NCBI RefSeq assembly: GCF_007990935.1
Contig: NZ_BJXJ01000019.1
Span: 1-64,000, forward strand
Direction of reading: 5' to 3'
DNA length: 64,000 bases
DNA from: Vibrio sagamiensis NBRC 104589
GTDB lineage: Bacteria > Pseudomonadota > Gammaproteobacteria > Enterobacterales > Vibrionaceae
In this document: one piece after another, positions 46,846-55,273 of the stretch
Position numbering within the stretch: position 1 is the first letter of the stretch
Layout: the number at the start of each line of letters is the position of its first letter
Program-made: the position numbers and the translations under genes
Notes under the pieces: model-generated
Seen by the model: only the letters and a program-made list of their open reading frames with translations
The model's database searches: none
Told to the model about the DNA's origin: nothing

Positions 46846-47424
46846 ATGAAAATTAAGCGTGAGTTTGGTAGATTTTTACGTCGTTGTTTAATCTACTTGA
46901 GAAAATATAAGTACTATATGTTGTCGGATAAGAGGTATTGGGTTAAATATAGTTATTACCCTATTCTTTTTAAGAACAATCTTAATTTTTCATTTGGGGA
47001 AAATACATTTTTTGGAGTGAAATCAAGCCCTGATTTCTTTTCGAGTTATGGTTATATTGATTGCAGGCTTTCAACTGACTTTATAAAAGTTGGTGATAAT
47101 TGCGTTTTTAATAATGGCTTTTCTTTAATAACGAGAGATGCAAATATTATAATAGGAGATAACTGCCTGTTTGGAGCCAATCTGTCTATAGTGACATCAG
47201 ATTTTCACGATTTAGACCCAAAAAATAGATTTGCACCATCAAATATTAAATCCGGAGATGTAATTATAAATGACAATGTATTTTGTGGTAATGATGTTAA
47301 GATTTATAAGGGTGTAAATATCGGGGAAAATTCAATTATAGCGGCAGGGTCAATTGTTGTTAAAGATATACCTGATAACGTGATGGCTGCTGGGAACCCC
47401 GCTAAAGTGGTTAGGCGAATATAA
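46846..47424 (+). CDS. WbbJ-like left-handed beta-helix acyltransferase
   Basis: A 192-residue hexapeptide-repeat protein. The start is basic and aromatic (KIKREFGRFLRRCLIYLRKYKYY). The repeats run from about residue 75 (FIKVGDNCVFNNGFSLITRD; IIIGDNCLFGANLSIVTSDFHDL) to the C-terminal GNPAKVVRRI. The His in DFHDL is the likely catalytic base. It probably O-acetylates a sugar of the LPS. It has higher AT content than fdtB, and the 235-bp gap before it suggests a separate acquisition. Confidence 0.8.
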   Translation: MKIKREFGRFLRRCLIYLRKYKYYMLSDKRYWVKYSYYPILFKNNLNFSFGENTFFGVKSSPDFFSSYGYIDCRLSTDFIKVGDNCVFNNGFSLITRDANIIIGDNCLFGANLSIVTSDFHDLDPKNRFAPSNIKSGDVIINDNVFCGNDVKIYKGVNIGENSIIAAGSIVVKDIPDNVMAAGNPAKVVRRI

Positions 47425-47557
47425 AATTTCCCATAAATTATAAACATATACAATGTGTTTGAGGGGATACCTTAATTTGCTTCTTAAACTATTTGATATG
47501 ATTTGTTGACTTAGTCTAATTATCAAATTAAGTGTAAATGGAACAGGGTAATAAAAT

Positions 47558-48442
47558 ATGATAAAGGTCTCATTTGTTTTACTGGCTTATAACCAATCAA
47601 AGTTTATTGAATCAGCGATAAGATCCGCACTTGAGCAAGACTATGAAAGTATAGAATTTATTTTTTCAGATGATTGCTCGAGTGATGATACATTCGAAAT
47701 TATTGAAAAAACTTGTGCTCAGTACCCAAATAAAAATATCATTCTTAATAAAAATAAAAAAAACATCGGTATTGCTGAGCATTTTAATGTTGCCATGGCT
47801 AAAGCGACAGGGGAGTTAATCGCTATAGCTGCAGGGGATGATATATCATTATCGTCAAGGGTTAGCAAAGCTGTAGAGTGTTTCAATCAGAACGAAAAAA
47901 TTTCGTTTTTGTCTTTTAATGATGAAAAAATTGATGAAAATGGAAAGAGTATTGGACGTTTATCCCGTCTAGATGGTGACCTTCGCTTTTCTATTTCTGA
48001 TTATACTTCAGGAAAAAAAATTATGGCTAGTGGAGCATCAAGAGTGTTTAGACGTAGTTTATTTGACACATTTAATGGCTTAGATTCGCTTTGTCCGACA
48101 GAAGATACCCCTTTCTTACTTAGAGGGTTATACTTAGGGGATGGTATGGTTATTAATAGTCCTGGTATTTACTATCGAATTCATGATAATTCATTATCTG
48201 CTCCAACCAATATAGTTAAAATGAAACATGAAAGAATAAAAAAACAATATCTCAAAGATATTGAGATAGCAAGAAAGCTAGATTTAATATCGGATCAGAA
48301 TTTAAAGTTAGTCAATAATTGGATTGAATATATTAGTTTGAAGAAAGATAAAGCGGCAAGTAAAGGTATAAGAAAAATAGGTATACGATTTAAGTTGCTA
48401 TTTAATCAGGTTTCTTTAAATAAACGATTCAAGTTTAAATGA
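47558..48442 (+). CDS. GT2-family glycosyltransferase
   Basis: A 294-residue GT-A fold transferase. KVSFVLLAYNQSKFIESAIRSALEQDYESIEFIFSDDCSSDDTFEII is a typical GT2 start; the metal-binding acidic motif is likely AAGDDISLSSR near residue 90. The C-terminal region is rich in Lys and Ile. It may transfer the Fuc3NAc or a neighbouring sugar; the donor cannot be read from sequence. Its low GC contrasts with rmlB and rmlA. Confidence 0.82.
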   Translation: MIKVSFVLLAYNQSKFIESAIRSALEQDYESIEFIFSDDCSSDDTFEIIEKTCAQYPNKNIILNKNKKNIGIAEHFNVAMAKATGELIAIAAGDDISLSSRVSKAVECFNQNEKISFLSFNDEKIDENGKSIGRLSRLDGDLRFSISDYTSGKKIMASGASRVFRRSLFDTFNGLDSLCPTEDTPFLLRGLYLGDGMVINSPGIYYRIHDNSLSAPTNIVKMKHERIKKQYLKDIEIARKLDLISDQNLKLVNNWIEYISLKKDKAASKGIRKIGIRFKLLFNQVSLNKRFKFK

Positions 48443-48574
48443 ATGATACTATTCCTATTCTATTCGTTATTGTTAATTTATTATTAATGATATAGATAAA
48501 TGGTGTTTATAAAAATTTGCAGCTTGGTGATTTTTTGCATTTTTATTAGTCGCTCAATATATGAAGAAACAACT

Positions 48575-48782
48575 AATACACAATACACCAATTGATGTGA
48601 ATGAAATAAAAGGTGCGTATAATGAATTTTTATAAATTCTTTAATCAACAGGGTGTGGTTGGAAGTAAAGTAACCTAGATAGATTGAAATGTACTCTATT
48701 AAAGGATTTGAAGTGACGTCATGTACATTGGCAAGAGAATTACTTTGATATACTATTTAATTCATTATTTTCTGAAAGGTAG
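48575..48782 (+). pseudogene. Decayed 3' remnant of a second kdkA
   Basis: Reading in frame from 48657 gives W-K-stop-S-N-L-D-R-L-K, then L-L-K-D-L-K-stop-R-H-V-H-W-Q-E-N-Y-F-D-I-L, ending with a TAG at 48780-48782. The intact KdkA end (42436-42567) reads DWKQGNLERLKRS, then FFKELKQRQIHWQEKDFDVL. Two Gln codons have become stops. An upstream frame shows MNFYKFFNQQ, the counterpart of IDFDKCRQQ, after a frameshift. The remnant is followed at once by an rmlA remnant. Confidence 0.8.
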
Positions 48783-48795
48783 TATCAAGGTTTAA

Positions 48796-49000
48796 CTTTT
48801 TACATTACTACAGGAAGTTACATGATGAAACTTAGTTAAAGACTCAGTCTGTTTGGCGAAAACATCTTCTAAGGGCAAGACTTTCGCCTAAGTATCAAAA
48901 ATCCAGAGCCTAAAGCCGATATCGATGAAAACGTCTCAATCAAGCGTAACGAATAAACTCGAGAACAGCTATTCTATAACTAGACGTAATGTTTAATAGA
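48796..49000 (+). pseudogene. Decayed remnant of a second rmlA
   Basis: Around 48858-48895 the DNA reads GGCGAAAACATCTTCTAAGG, then GCAAGACTTTC, giving GENIF-stop-GQDF, the counterpart of [11 protein letters not shown] in the intact rmlA at 44086. It is preceded by DSVCL at 48841, and followed near 48900-48945 by NPEP..DIDENVSI, the counterpart of [15 protein letters not shown]. Weaker similarity to the [12 protein letters not shown] segment continues to about 49000. Stops and deletions show that it is dead. Confidence 0.7.
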
Positions 49001-49057
49001 AAGACATTTTACGTTTTATGAGTATCAATTAAAACCCATTTATCAGTAGGAGGTAAG

Positions 49058-49897
49058 GTGAAAAACTACAAAGGCTTTCGGGGTTTTCTAAAACGTTTGT
49101 CATATAAATATGATAAAGCCAAAGGAGTGGACTCCTCTTCGGAAATTGCATTGCATTGGTGGAATGGTCGCCTTAATTTTGGTGATGTTGTAAATAAATT
49201 CATTGTAGAAAAGCTATCTGGAAAGAAAGCAATTTGGTCATCCGATAAATCTGATAAAGAACATCACCTAGTCATTGGCTCTGTCTTACAGTCTTCTAAT
49301 GACAATGCAATCGTGTGGGGGAGTGGTATTATATCGGATAGAAAAACGCCACTATTTAAACCCAAGAAAGTTTATGCAGTAAGAGGGCCTAAAACAAGGG
49401 AGGTCTTGCTCGCCCGGGGGATTGACTGCCCGGCGGTCTATGGTGATCCCGCTTTAGTTTTGCCATCGCTAATACAGCCTAGCAACTCTGGTGTCATGTA
49501 TAAGTTAGGTATTATTCCGCATTACAACAATAAAAATGATGCATTCTTTAATCAAAAATTTCCTGATGATGTAAAAATAATTGATATCGAAACTGATGAT
49601 GTTCAGGAGTTTATCGATGAAATCGCGTCTTGTGAGCTAATTGTTTCAAGCTCGTTACACGGAATTATTGTTGCTGACGCTTATGGCGTGCCTGCTCACC
49701 ATATTTCTTTTGATGACTCGGTGGAAGGAGGTGAGTTTAAATTCTTCGATTACTACCTTTCAGTTGGACGAGAGTGTAATTTGCCTATCAAAGTATCGTC
49801 TTCCACTAGTATCGAAGAGCTCTATGAGTTACCAAAGAACTATGACATAAAAATAGATATTCAACCTCTTTTAGATAGCTGTCCTTTTAAACAATAA
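49058..49897 (+). CDS. Polysaccharide pyruvyl transferase family protein
   Basis: A 279-residue protein that starts at GTG 49058 with a very strong AGGAGG site. LHWWNGRLNFGDVVNKFIVEKLSG, then HLVIGSVLQ, VWGSGII, YAVRGPKTREVLLARGI, YGDPALVLP and SSLHGIIVADAYGVP are the pattern of the pyruvyl transferase family (CsaB/WcaK/ExoV type), which adds pyruvate ketals to sugars from phosphoenolpyruvate. A negatively charged pyruvylated LPS sugar is likely. It sits alone before a terminator. Confidence 0.85.
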   Translation: MKNYKGFRGFLKRLSYKYDKAKGVDSSSEIALHWWNGRLNFGDVVNKFIVEKLSGKKAIWSSDKSDKEHHLVIGSVLQSSNDNAIVWGSGIISDRKTPLFKPKKVYAVRGPKTREVLLARGIDCPAVYGDPALVLPSLIQPSNSGVMYKLGIIPHYNNKNDAFFNQKFPDDVKIIDIETDDVQEFIDEIASCELIVSSSLHGIIVADAYGVPAHHISFDDSVEGGEFKFFDYYLSVGRECNLPIKVSSSTSIEELYELPKNYDIKIDIQPLLDSCPFKQ

Positions 49898-49898
49898 G

Positions 49899-49934
49899 AT
49901 ATGCCCCGAAACTAAAATATCGGGGCATATTTTT
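49899..49934. terminator. Intrinsic terminator between convergent genes
   Basis: ATATGCCCCGA (49899-49909) and TCGGGGCATAT (49920-49930) form an 11-bp perfect stem with a 10-base loop, then TTTTTC on the plus strand. It follows the pyruvyl transferase stop immediately and faces the GT25 gene stop at 49937, so it likely serves the plus strand and may also help on the minus strand. Confidence 0.85.
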
Positions 49935-49936
49935 CT

Positions 49937-50659
49937 TCACTTATCTCGGTGAACTACAAGCCTGTCTTGAATTTGTTCGTAGAGTCTAAAAAGTTCAATG
50001 TATATCTTATTGCAGAGATTTATATCAGATTTATCTTTTCGACAACTGCCAATTGTTGATGGAATATCGGCTCTTTTGACAATATCTGGTCTTAAAACAT
50101 ACGTGGATACACCATGTTTATACGGTTTTTCCATGTAGTCATCTACAGGCTCTATAAACTGAATTGCGTTTTTTATGAATTTCGAAGCTGCATGCGGAGT
50201 TAGAATATATCCCATAATACCGCATGTGCGTTTGTTGAAGCGTACAATATCAAGTTTGTTATTAACTGAAGATATGACTTTAAATGATTTAGGCTTGGTT
50301 GCTGCAAGTTTTAGAAAGTCGTATTGCTCCGCCAATGTGTCGAAACGTGAAAACACGTCAAAAAATTCAGGCAATAAGTCGCAGTTATCTTCTAGAATCA
50401 GTATTGGTTCGTTTACCTCCAAGCACTTCTCCCAGGCTAGGTGGTGACTAGAGAAGCAAGCAATTTCGTTCTCAACTAGCCTATAGCCAAATCGTTTTCG
50501 GGTAAGAGCGTCATTGCTACGTTCAGAGTATAGAAAATTTGGCACAGAGGAATCTACCGCTTCTATAAATTCGAATGGTATGTTGGCTTTGTTGAGTGTA
50601 TTTTCCATGCGAACTCTTCTATCAACTGAGCGTTTCAAGTTAATAACAAAAACTTTCAT
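49937..50659 (-). CDS. GT25-family LPS glycosyltransferase
   Basis: A 240-residue GT25 protein: MKVFVINLKRSVDRRVRMENTLNKANIPFEFIEAVD, FGYRLVENEIACFSSHHLAWEKCLE and EPILILEDNCDLLPEFF are the family blocks. ILEDNCD stands where most members have LEDD, so one acidic residue of the metal site differs (Asn for Asp). Members transfer galactose or other hexoses to LPS core. It overlaps waaA by 4 bp and is the last gene of the leftward hldD-waaA cluster. Confidence 0.87.
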   Translation of the reverse strand: MKVFVINLKRSVDRRVRMENTLNKANIPFEFIEAVDSSVPNFLYSERSNDALTRKRFGYRLVENEIACFSSHHLAWEKCLEVNEPILILEDNCDLLPEFFDVFSRFDTLAEQYDFLKLAATKPKSFKVISSVNNKLDIVRFNKRTCGIMGYILTPHAASKFIKNAIQFIEPVDDYMEKPYKHGVSTYVLRPDIVKRADIPSTIGSCRKDKSDINLCNKIYIELFRLYEQIQDRLVVHRDK

Positions 50660-51927
50660 TTTATACTCTCAATACATCTAATGGTCTTAGTTAGCGCACC
50701 AACATTATCGTTGACAAAGCTAAGGAGGTTTTCTTGAACGACACCTTTTGCTAACGCATTTTGAAACATAGCTTCAACCTTTAGGCTCATCTCGTTAGGT
50801 GACCCAATTAGTTTGATAACCTTCTTATGAAGCATCTTAGTAACCAGGTCTTGGAAGTTATAATAACTTGGCCCGGTAATCACAGGGATCCCTAATGCTG
50901 CCGGCTCCAACACATTATGTCCACCAACTCTATCACCAACTAAGCTACCACCCATAAAGCAGATATCAGCAGCGCCCATCAAGACCAACATCTCACCCAT
51001 GGTATCTCCAAGATAAACTTGGGTCGATGCTGTTACAGCTTCTTGGCTTGTACGGCGAGCAGTTTCAAAGTCTAGCTTCTGGCAAAGCTCAAATACGTTG
51101 TCGAAACGTTCTGGATGGCGAGGAACAAGAATCAATAGTGCGTCAGGGTGTGACTCTAGAACTTGTTTATGCGCTTCAAGAACTTGCTCGTCCTCACCTT
51201 TGTGGGTACTTGCTGCAATCCAGACTGGGCGATCGCAGCCAAGTTCATTACGCAGTGCTTTGCCTTGCTCTCTAACAGTATCCGATATTTGAATATCAAA
51301 CTTTATTGAGCCTGTAACAAAAAGTTTGTTTTTCTCGACCCCTAAACGTTCGAAACGCTTGGCATCTGACTCGGTCTGGCAAAGTACTTTATCCAGACAA
51401 GGGGCTAATAGGTTAAACAGTGGCTGAACTTTGGCGTAGTTCTTACACGACTTTTCAGATAGGCGAGCGTTGACCACGATGATAGGGATTCCCGCATTAT
51501 GGACAACATTAAGTGTGTTTGGCCAAAGCTCGGTTTCGATGATCAGCATTTGCTTTGGGCGTATTGCCTTCAGAAAGCCTTTCACGGCAAAGCTAAAATC
51601 GATAGGCATATAGCGGTGTTCAACTAAGTCACCCAACTTAGCAATTTGTTCTGCACCAGTGCTGGTTGTGGTGGTAACCAAAATAGGTTGGGTTGGATTT
51701 TTCTTTTTTAACTCTTTAATGAGTGGGATAGCAGCGATGCTTTCACCTACCGAAACCGCATGAATCCAAATGGGGGGCTCAGCTGCTTCTAGCTTTGGAG
51801 TAATACCAAAATGCTCTTTCCATCGTTGGCCAAACTTGGGTTTGTTTGGTTTGGTTTTATACAAACCAAACAGTAGCAAAGGAGAAGCGATGGTGAGTAA
51901 TAAAGTATATAGGCCTCGAATTAGCAT
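50656..51927 (-). CDS. waaA: Kdo transferase WaaA
   Basis: A 423-residue GT30 enzyme that adds Kdo to lipid IVA. It has an N-terminal membrane anchor (GLYTLLLTIASPLLLFGLY), KFGQRWKEHFG, then IWIHAVSVGESIAAIPLIKEL with the catalytic Glu, and AASTHKGEDEQVLEAHK plus MGGSLVGDRVGGHNVLEPAALGIPVITGP. The presence of KdkA suggests that one Kdo is added and then phosphorylated, as in Vibrio and Haemophilus. It overlaps waaF by 7 bp. Confidence 0.96.
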   Translation of the reverse strand: MLIRGLYTLLLTIASPLLLFGLYKTKPNKPKFGQRWKEHFGITPKLEAAEPPIWIHAVSVGESIAAIPLIKELKKKNPTQPILVTTTTSTGAEQIAKLGDLVEHRYMPIDFSFAVKGFLKAIRPKQMLIIETELWPNTLNVVHNAGIPIIVVNARLSEKSCKNYAKVQPLFNLLAPCLDKVLCQTESDAKRFERLGVEKNKLFVTGSIKFDIQISDTVREQGKALRNELGCDRPVWIAASTHKGEDEQVLEAHKQVLESHPDALLILVPRHPERFDNVFELCQKLDFETARRTSQEAVTASTQVYLGDTMGEMLVLMGAADICFMGGSLVGDRVGGHNVLEPAALGIPVITGPSYYNFQDLVTKMLHKKVIKLIGSPNEMSLKVEAMFQNALAKGVVQENLLSFVNDNVGALTKTIRCIESIK

Positions 51928-52979
51928 GAGCTGACCGTTATTGCTTCCAGTTTTTGAATACTACCGAGCACTTGCTTTGGGGATAACTCAGTTAAACACT
52001 TAAGGTGCTTAAACTCACACTCACGCTTAAAGCATGGACGGCAGTCAATGTCGGTGTGAACAATCTCCACTTTTTCCGCTAGTGGTGGAGTGTACTTTGG
52101 AGATGTTGAACCATAGACCGCCACCACGTTACAACCAACGGCAGCGGCGACGTGCATAAGGCCTGAGTCGTTTGCTACTACAGTTTGACAGGCCGCCAGC
52201 AGATCAACCGCTTCAATCAGGTTTGTTTGCCCGGCTAAAACATAAATTTGGTGCTGATGTTCCTGAGGGACTAATTGCTTGATGTTGTTACAGGTCTCAA
52301 GGTCTTTTTGTGAGCCAAATAGCCACACTTGCTTTCCTGAATGCGCCATCGCTGAGGCGACTTCTGCATAGTGCGCTTCGGGCCATTTTTTCGCAGGGCC
52401 AAATTCCGCACCCGGGCATAGGCCAATAACAGGCGCTTCTTGGTTGAGATTAAACTTAGAAATCGCTGCGCCTTGTTCTTGTTTATTAATAAACAGGCTA
52501 GGGCGAGGTAGGGTTTCTAAACCACCCAGTGAGGACGAGTCAATCATCTCCGTTTGTGAATAGGCTAATGCTACATAGCGTTCAACCATGAATTCAAAAG
52601 ACTTCATATTTGGACGCAAGTCATTAAGCAGCCCGTAACGCATTTCGCCTTTCCAGCCCGTGCGAAGCGGGATATTGGCAAACCAAGGAATCAGGGCAGA
52701 TTTTGCCGACTTAGGCAGAATATAAGCGTGATCATATTGCTTTTCACGTAGAGACTTGCCAATTTCACGGCGACCCAATAAGTTGAACTCACCATGACCG
52801 ATAGGCATTTCAATCGCTTGGTGGATCTCTGGCATACGCTCAAGAATGGGTTTACACCAACCGGGTGCAATCACGTCAATTTGGCTTTGTGGATGAAGCT
52901 GCTTTAAAACGATGTACAGTGACTGGGACATCACCATATCACCAACCCAAGATGGGCCAATAATTAAGATCTTTTTCAT
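51921..52979 (-). CDS. waaF: ADP-heptose-LPS heptosyltransferase II
   Basis: A 352-residue GT9 enzyme: KKILIIGPSWVGDMVMSQSLYIVLKQ at the start, IGLCPGAEFGPAKKWPEAHYAEVA and VVANDSGLMHVAAAVGCNVVAVYGSTSPKYTPPL at the ADP-heptose site. The C-terminus has four Cys (IDCRPCFKRECEFKHLKCL), typical of WaaF. It adds the second heptose of the inner core. It lies between lpxM and waaA with overlaps on both sides. Confidence 0.96.
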   Translation of the reverse strand: MKKILIIGPSWVGDMVMSQSLYIVLKQLHPQSQIDVIAPGWCKPILERMPEIHQAIEMPIGHGEFNLLGRREIGKSLREKQYDHAYILPKSAKSALIPWFANIPLRTGWKGEMRYGLLNDLRPNMKSFEFMVERYVALAYSQTEMIDSSSLGGLETLPRPSLFINKQEQGAAISKFNLNQEAPVIGLCPGAEFGPAKKWPEAHYAEVASAMAHSGKQVWLFGSQKDLETCNNIKQLVPQEHQHQIYVLAGQTNLIEAVDLLAACQTVVANDSGLMHVAAAVGCNVVAVYGSTSPKYTPPLAEKVEIVHTDIDCRPCFKRECEFKHLKCLTELSPKQVLGSIQKLEAITVSSC

Positions 52980-53965
52980 TTTTCTATTTGCCAGTCAGAG
53001 TCATATCTTGGTTTAAAGAGGTTGTAATAATTATTGCCATTTTCTTGTGAGCGGAGCAGTTGCAGTATCCACATATACTGCTCAGGTTTACTGGCAACAA
53101 AGTACTCAATTGCTTGGTTACAAGTACGTGCATCTTGTTCTTCACCTTTGTCTAACTCGAACGCCGGTAAGATTTCGATATCAAACGAGCCATCTTCGCT
53201 ATTTATTGAGGCGAACATAGGCAACACTTTAGCGCGTGATAGTTTGGCAATTTTACCTAAGCCAGGCAGGGTGGCTTTACGAGTGGCAAAAAAATCGACA
53301 AACACACTGTGCTCAGGACCATGATCCTGATCGGGCAGGTAGTAGCCAATATACCCATCGCGAATCGATTTTAAAAACGGCTTAATACCGCCAGAGCGTT
53401 CGTAAACGCGGCCGCCATATTGCACTCGTTGTCGGTGCATCAACCAATCTGCGACTTCGTTTTTCTGTTTCTTTGCCATGGCTGATACCGGCATGCCCAT
53501 TGAAGCAAGCAATACCGCTGGCACGTCAATAGCCCAAGAATGTGGCACCATCAAAATGACTTTCTCATCGTTATCGATGTGCTTTTGTAGGATGTCTAAA
53601 CCACGGATCTGGCAACGTTGCTGCAACCACTCAGACGAACGTAAGCTGAGTAAGCCAAAGCGAAAGAAAAACAAAGCGGCGGTATAAAGTGTCTTTTCAA
53701 TTAAAACTTCACGTTCTGCAAATGGTTTTTCCGGAAAACACAGCTCAAAGTTCACTCTAATTCGATGAGCTGGGCCTTTGGAAGACTTAACCATTTTGCT
53801 GGCGATGATTTTTGCCAGCCATTTTTGCAGGCTAAAAGGCAGCAGAGAAAGAGGCACAGCAAGTATCACCCCAAGCCAAGTGATCCAATATTTGGGCGCA
53901 AGGAAATGGCGCTGAAAGACTGGGTTATAGGCCTTAGGATCGAAGTCATTACGTTGTTCAGTCAT
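52976..53965 (-). CDS. lpxM: Lipid A myristoyl-type acyltransferase LpxM
   Basis: A 329-residue acyltransferase close to LpxM/MsbB: NPVFQRHFLAPKYWITWLG, RVNFELCFPEKPFAER, VILMVPHSWAIDVPAVLLASMGMP (catalytic HX4D) and YIGYYLPDQDHGPEHSVFVDFFATRKATLPGLG all align with E. coli LpxM. It adds the last secondary acyl chain of lipid A. In Vibrio cholerae the second such enzyme (LpxN) uses a 3-hydroxy acyl donor; the chain used here cannot be told from sequence. It overlaps waaF by 4 bp. Confidence 0.93.
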   Translation of the reverse strand: MTEQRNDFDPKAYNPVFQRHFLAPKYWITWLGVILAVPLSLLPFSLQKWLAKIIASKMVKSSKGPAHRIRVNFELCFPEKPFAEREVLIEKTLYTAALFFFRFGLLSLRSSEWLQQRCQIRGLDILQKHIDNDEKVILMVPHSWAIDVPAVLLASMGMPVSAMAKKQKNEVADWLMHRQRVQYGGRVYERSGGIKPFLKSIRDGYIGYYLPDQDHGPEHSVFVDFFATRKATLPGLGKIAKLSRAKVLPMFASINSEDGSFDIEILPAFELDKGEEQDARTCNQAIEYFVASKPEQYMWILQLLRSQENGNNYYNLFKPRYDSDWQIEK

Positions 53966-54045
53966 CAGTTTGCAAGTACCTAGTACAAAGGGAAAAGCCG
54001 TCGCTCATCACTTAATTGATATTTTTAACTATAACAGAATGAATT

Positions 54046-54067
54046 AAGGCAGGGGATATCCTGCCTT
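54046..54067 (-). terminator. Hairpin between hldD and lpxM
   Basis: AAGGCAGG (54046-54053) and CCTGCCTT (54060-54067) form a perfect 8-bp stem with a 6-base loop, 18 bp beyond the hldD stop. On the minus strand it is followed by an AT-rich stretch without a clean U run, so it may be a weak terminator or an RNA-processing site inside the operon. Confidence 0.5.
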
Positions 54068-54084
54068 GTTTGATAGCAATAAGA

Positions 54085-55026
54085 TTAACCGTTTTGTATC
54101 GCAAGATATTCTGCGACACCTTGTGCTACGGTTTTGAATTCGACGTCACAGCCAGCCGCACGAAGCTTAGTAAGATCGGCCTGAGTGAATTCTTGGTAAG
54201 CACCTTTTAAGTGCTCTGGGAATGGGATGGTCTCAATTTCACCTTTGCCATGGTATTGGATCACCGCTTTGGCAATCTCTTCAAAAGACTCAGCATTACC
54301 TGTGCCCAAATTAAAAATACCTGACACAGAATGGTTTAAAAACCACAGGTTAACCGCTGCAACATCGCCGACATAAACAAAGTCACGCTTAAAGTGGCCG
54401 CTACCTGCAAACAGTTTTGGATTTTCACCTGCGTTCATTTGGTTATTCAAGTGGAAAGCAACAGAGGCCATGCTGCCTTTGTGATCTTCACGTGGGCCAT
54501 AAACATTAAAGTAACGGAAGCCAGTGACTTGCGACAGTTTCTCACCATGTTGTTCGGCATCTTGCCATAAGCGGCGTACGTAGTTATCGAACTGCTGTTT
54601 TGAGTAACCGTAAACGTTAAGAGCACCTTCGTACTCACGTTCTTCAATGAAGGTTTCAGTTTCGCCATATGTGGCAGCAGATGAAGCATAAAGGAAAGGA
54701 ATTTCGCGGTCTAAGCAGTAATGCAGAAGCTCTTTTGAATACTCGTAGTTATTGAGCATCATATATTTGCCGTCCCACTCGGTCGTCGCAGAGCAAGCCC
54801 CTTCATGAAATACCGCTTCGATAGGACCGAAATCATCGCCAGCCATCACTTGTGTAAGAAAGTCATCACGATCCATGTAATCGGTGATATCCAGATCAAC
54901 CAGATTTTTAAACTTTTTACCGTTTTTCAGGTTATCAACCACCAGAATATCGTTAATTCCTGCTTCATTGAGTGCTTTAACAATATTGCTACCAATCATG
55001 CCAGCACCACCAGTTACGATGATCAT
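54085..55026 (-). CDS. hldD: ADP-L-glycero-D-manno-heptose-6-epimerase
   Basis: A 313-residue short-chain epimerase: [24 protein letters not shown], then [42 protein letters not shown] and [15 protein letters not shown] (Tyr-x3-Lys), and [18 protein letters not shown]. It makes the heptose donor used by WaaF and the other GT9 enzyme. In Vibrio hldD (gmhD) marks one border of the O-antigen/capsule region, which fits the genes to its right. Confidence 0.97.
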   Translation of the reverse strand: MIIVTGGAGMIGSNIVKALNEAGINDILVVDNLKNGKKFKNLVDLDITDYMDRDDFLTQVMAGDDFGPIEAVFHEGACSATTEWDGKYMMLNNYEYSKELLHYCLDREIPFLYASSAATYGETETFIEEREYEGALNVYGYSKQQFDNYVRRLWQDAEQHGEKLSQVTGFRYFNVYGPREDHKGSMASVAFHLNNQMNAGENPKLFAGSGHFKRDFVYVGDVAAVNLWFLNHSVSGIFNLGTGNAESFEEIAKAVIQYHGKGEIETIPFPEHLKGAYQEFTQADLTKLRAAGCDVEFKTVAQGVAEYLAIQNG

Positions 55027-55105
55027 AAGACTTCCACCATAGATTAAAATTTTCTTCAGAATTTTAGCAAGAAACGGAAAGTAGCGCTATTGATAGGAGG
55101 TAAAC

Positions 55106-55272
55106 AAGGTCCTAGTCTTTAGGACCTAGGACCTAGGACCTAGGACCTAGAGCCTTTCCCATATTCCGTATACCAAAAATATATTCAAGAGCAATTGAAA
55201 CACACGAAACACCCTGTATGCTCCTTCTAGGACCCTAGGACCCTAGGACCCTAGGACCCTAGGACCCTAAAA
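55106..55272. repeat. CTAGG composite repeat C/D (hldD-yjbH gap)
   Basis: The left part (55121-55155) has four exact AGGACCT units and one degenerate unit, a 7-bp period. The right part (55231-55270) has four exact GACCCTAG units and one variant, an 8-bp period. Between them is a core of about 75 bases with CATATTCCGTATACC and ending in CTCCTTCTAG. Similar cores recur at 59.4-59.7 kb. The right array ends only 2 bases before the yjbH stop. Confidence 0.85.
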
Positions 55273-55273
55273 C

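Noticed and set aside
55106..55272. CTAGG repeats as a CRISPR array
   Set aside because: The unit is only 7-8 bp, contiguous, and the middle core is not a set of spacers.
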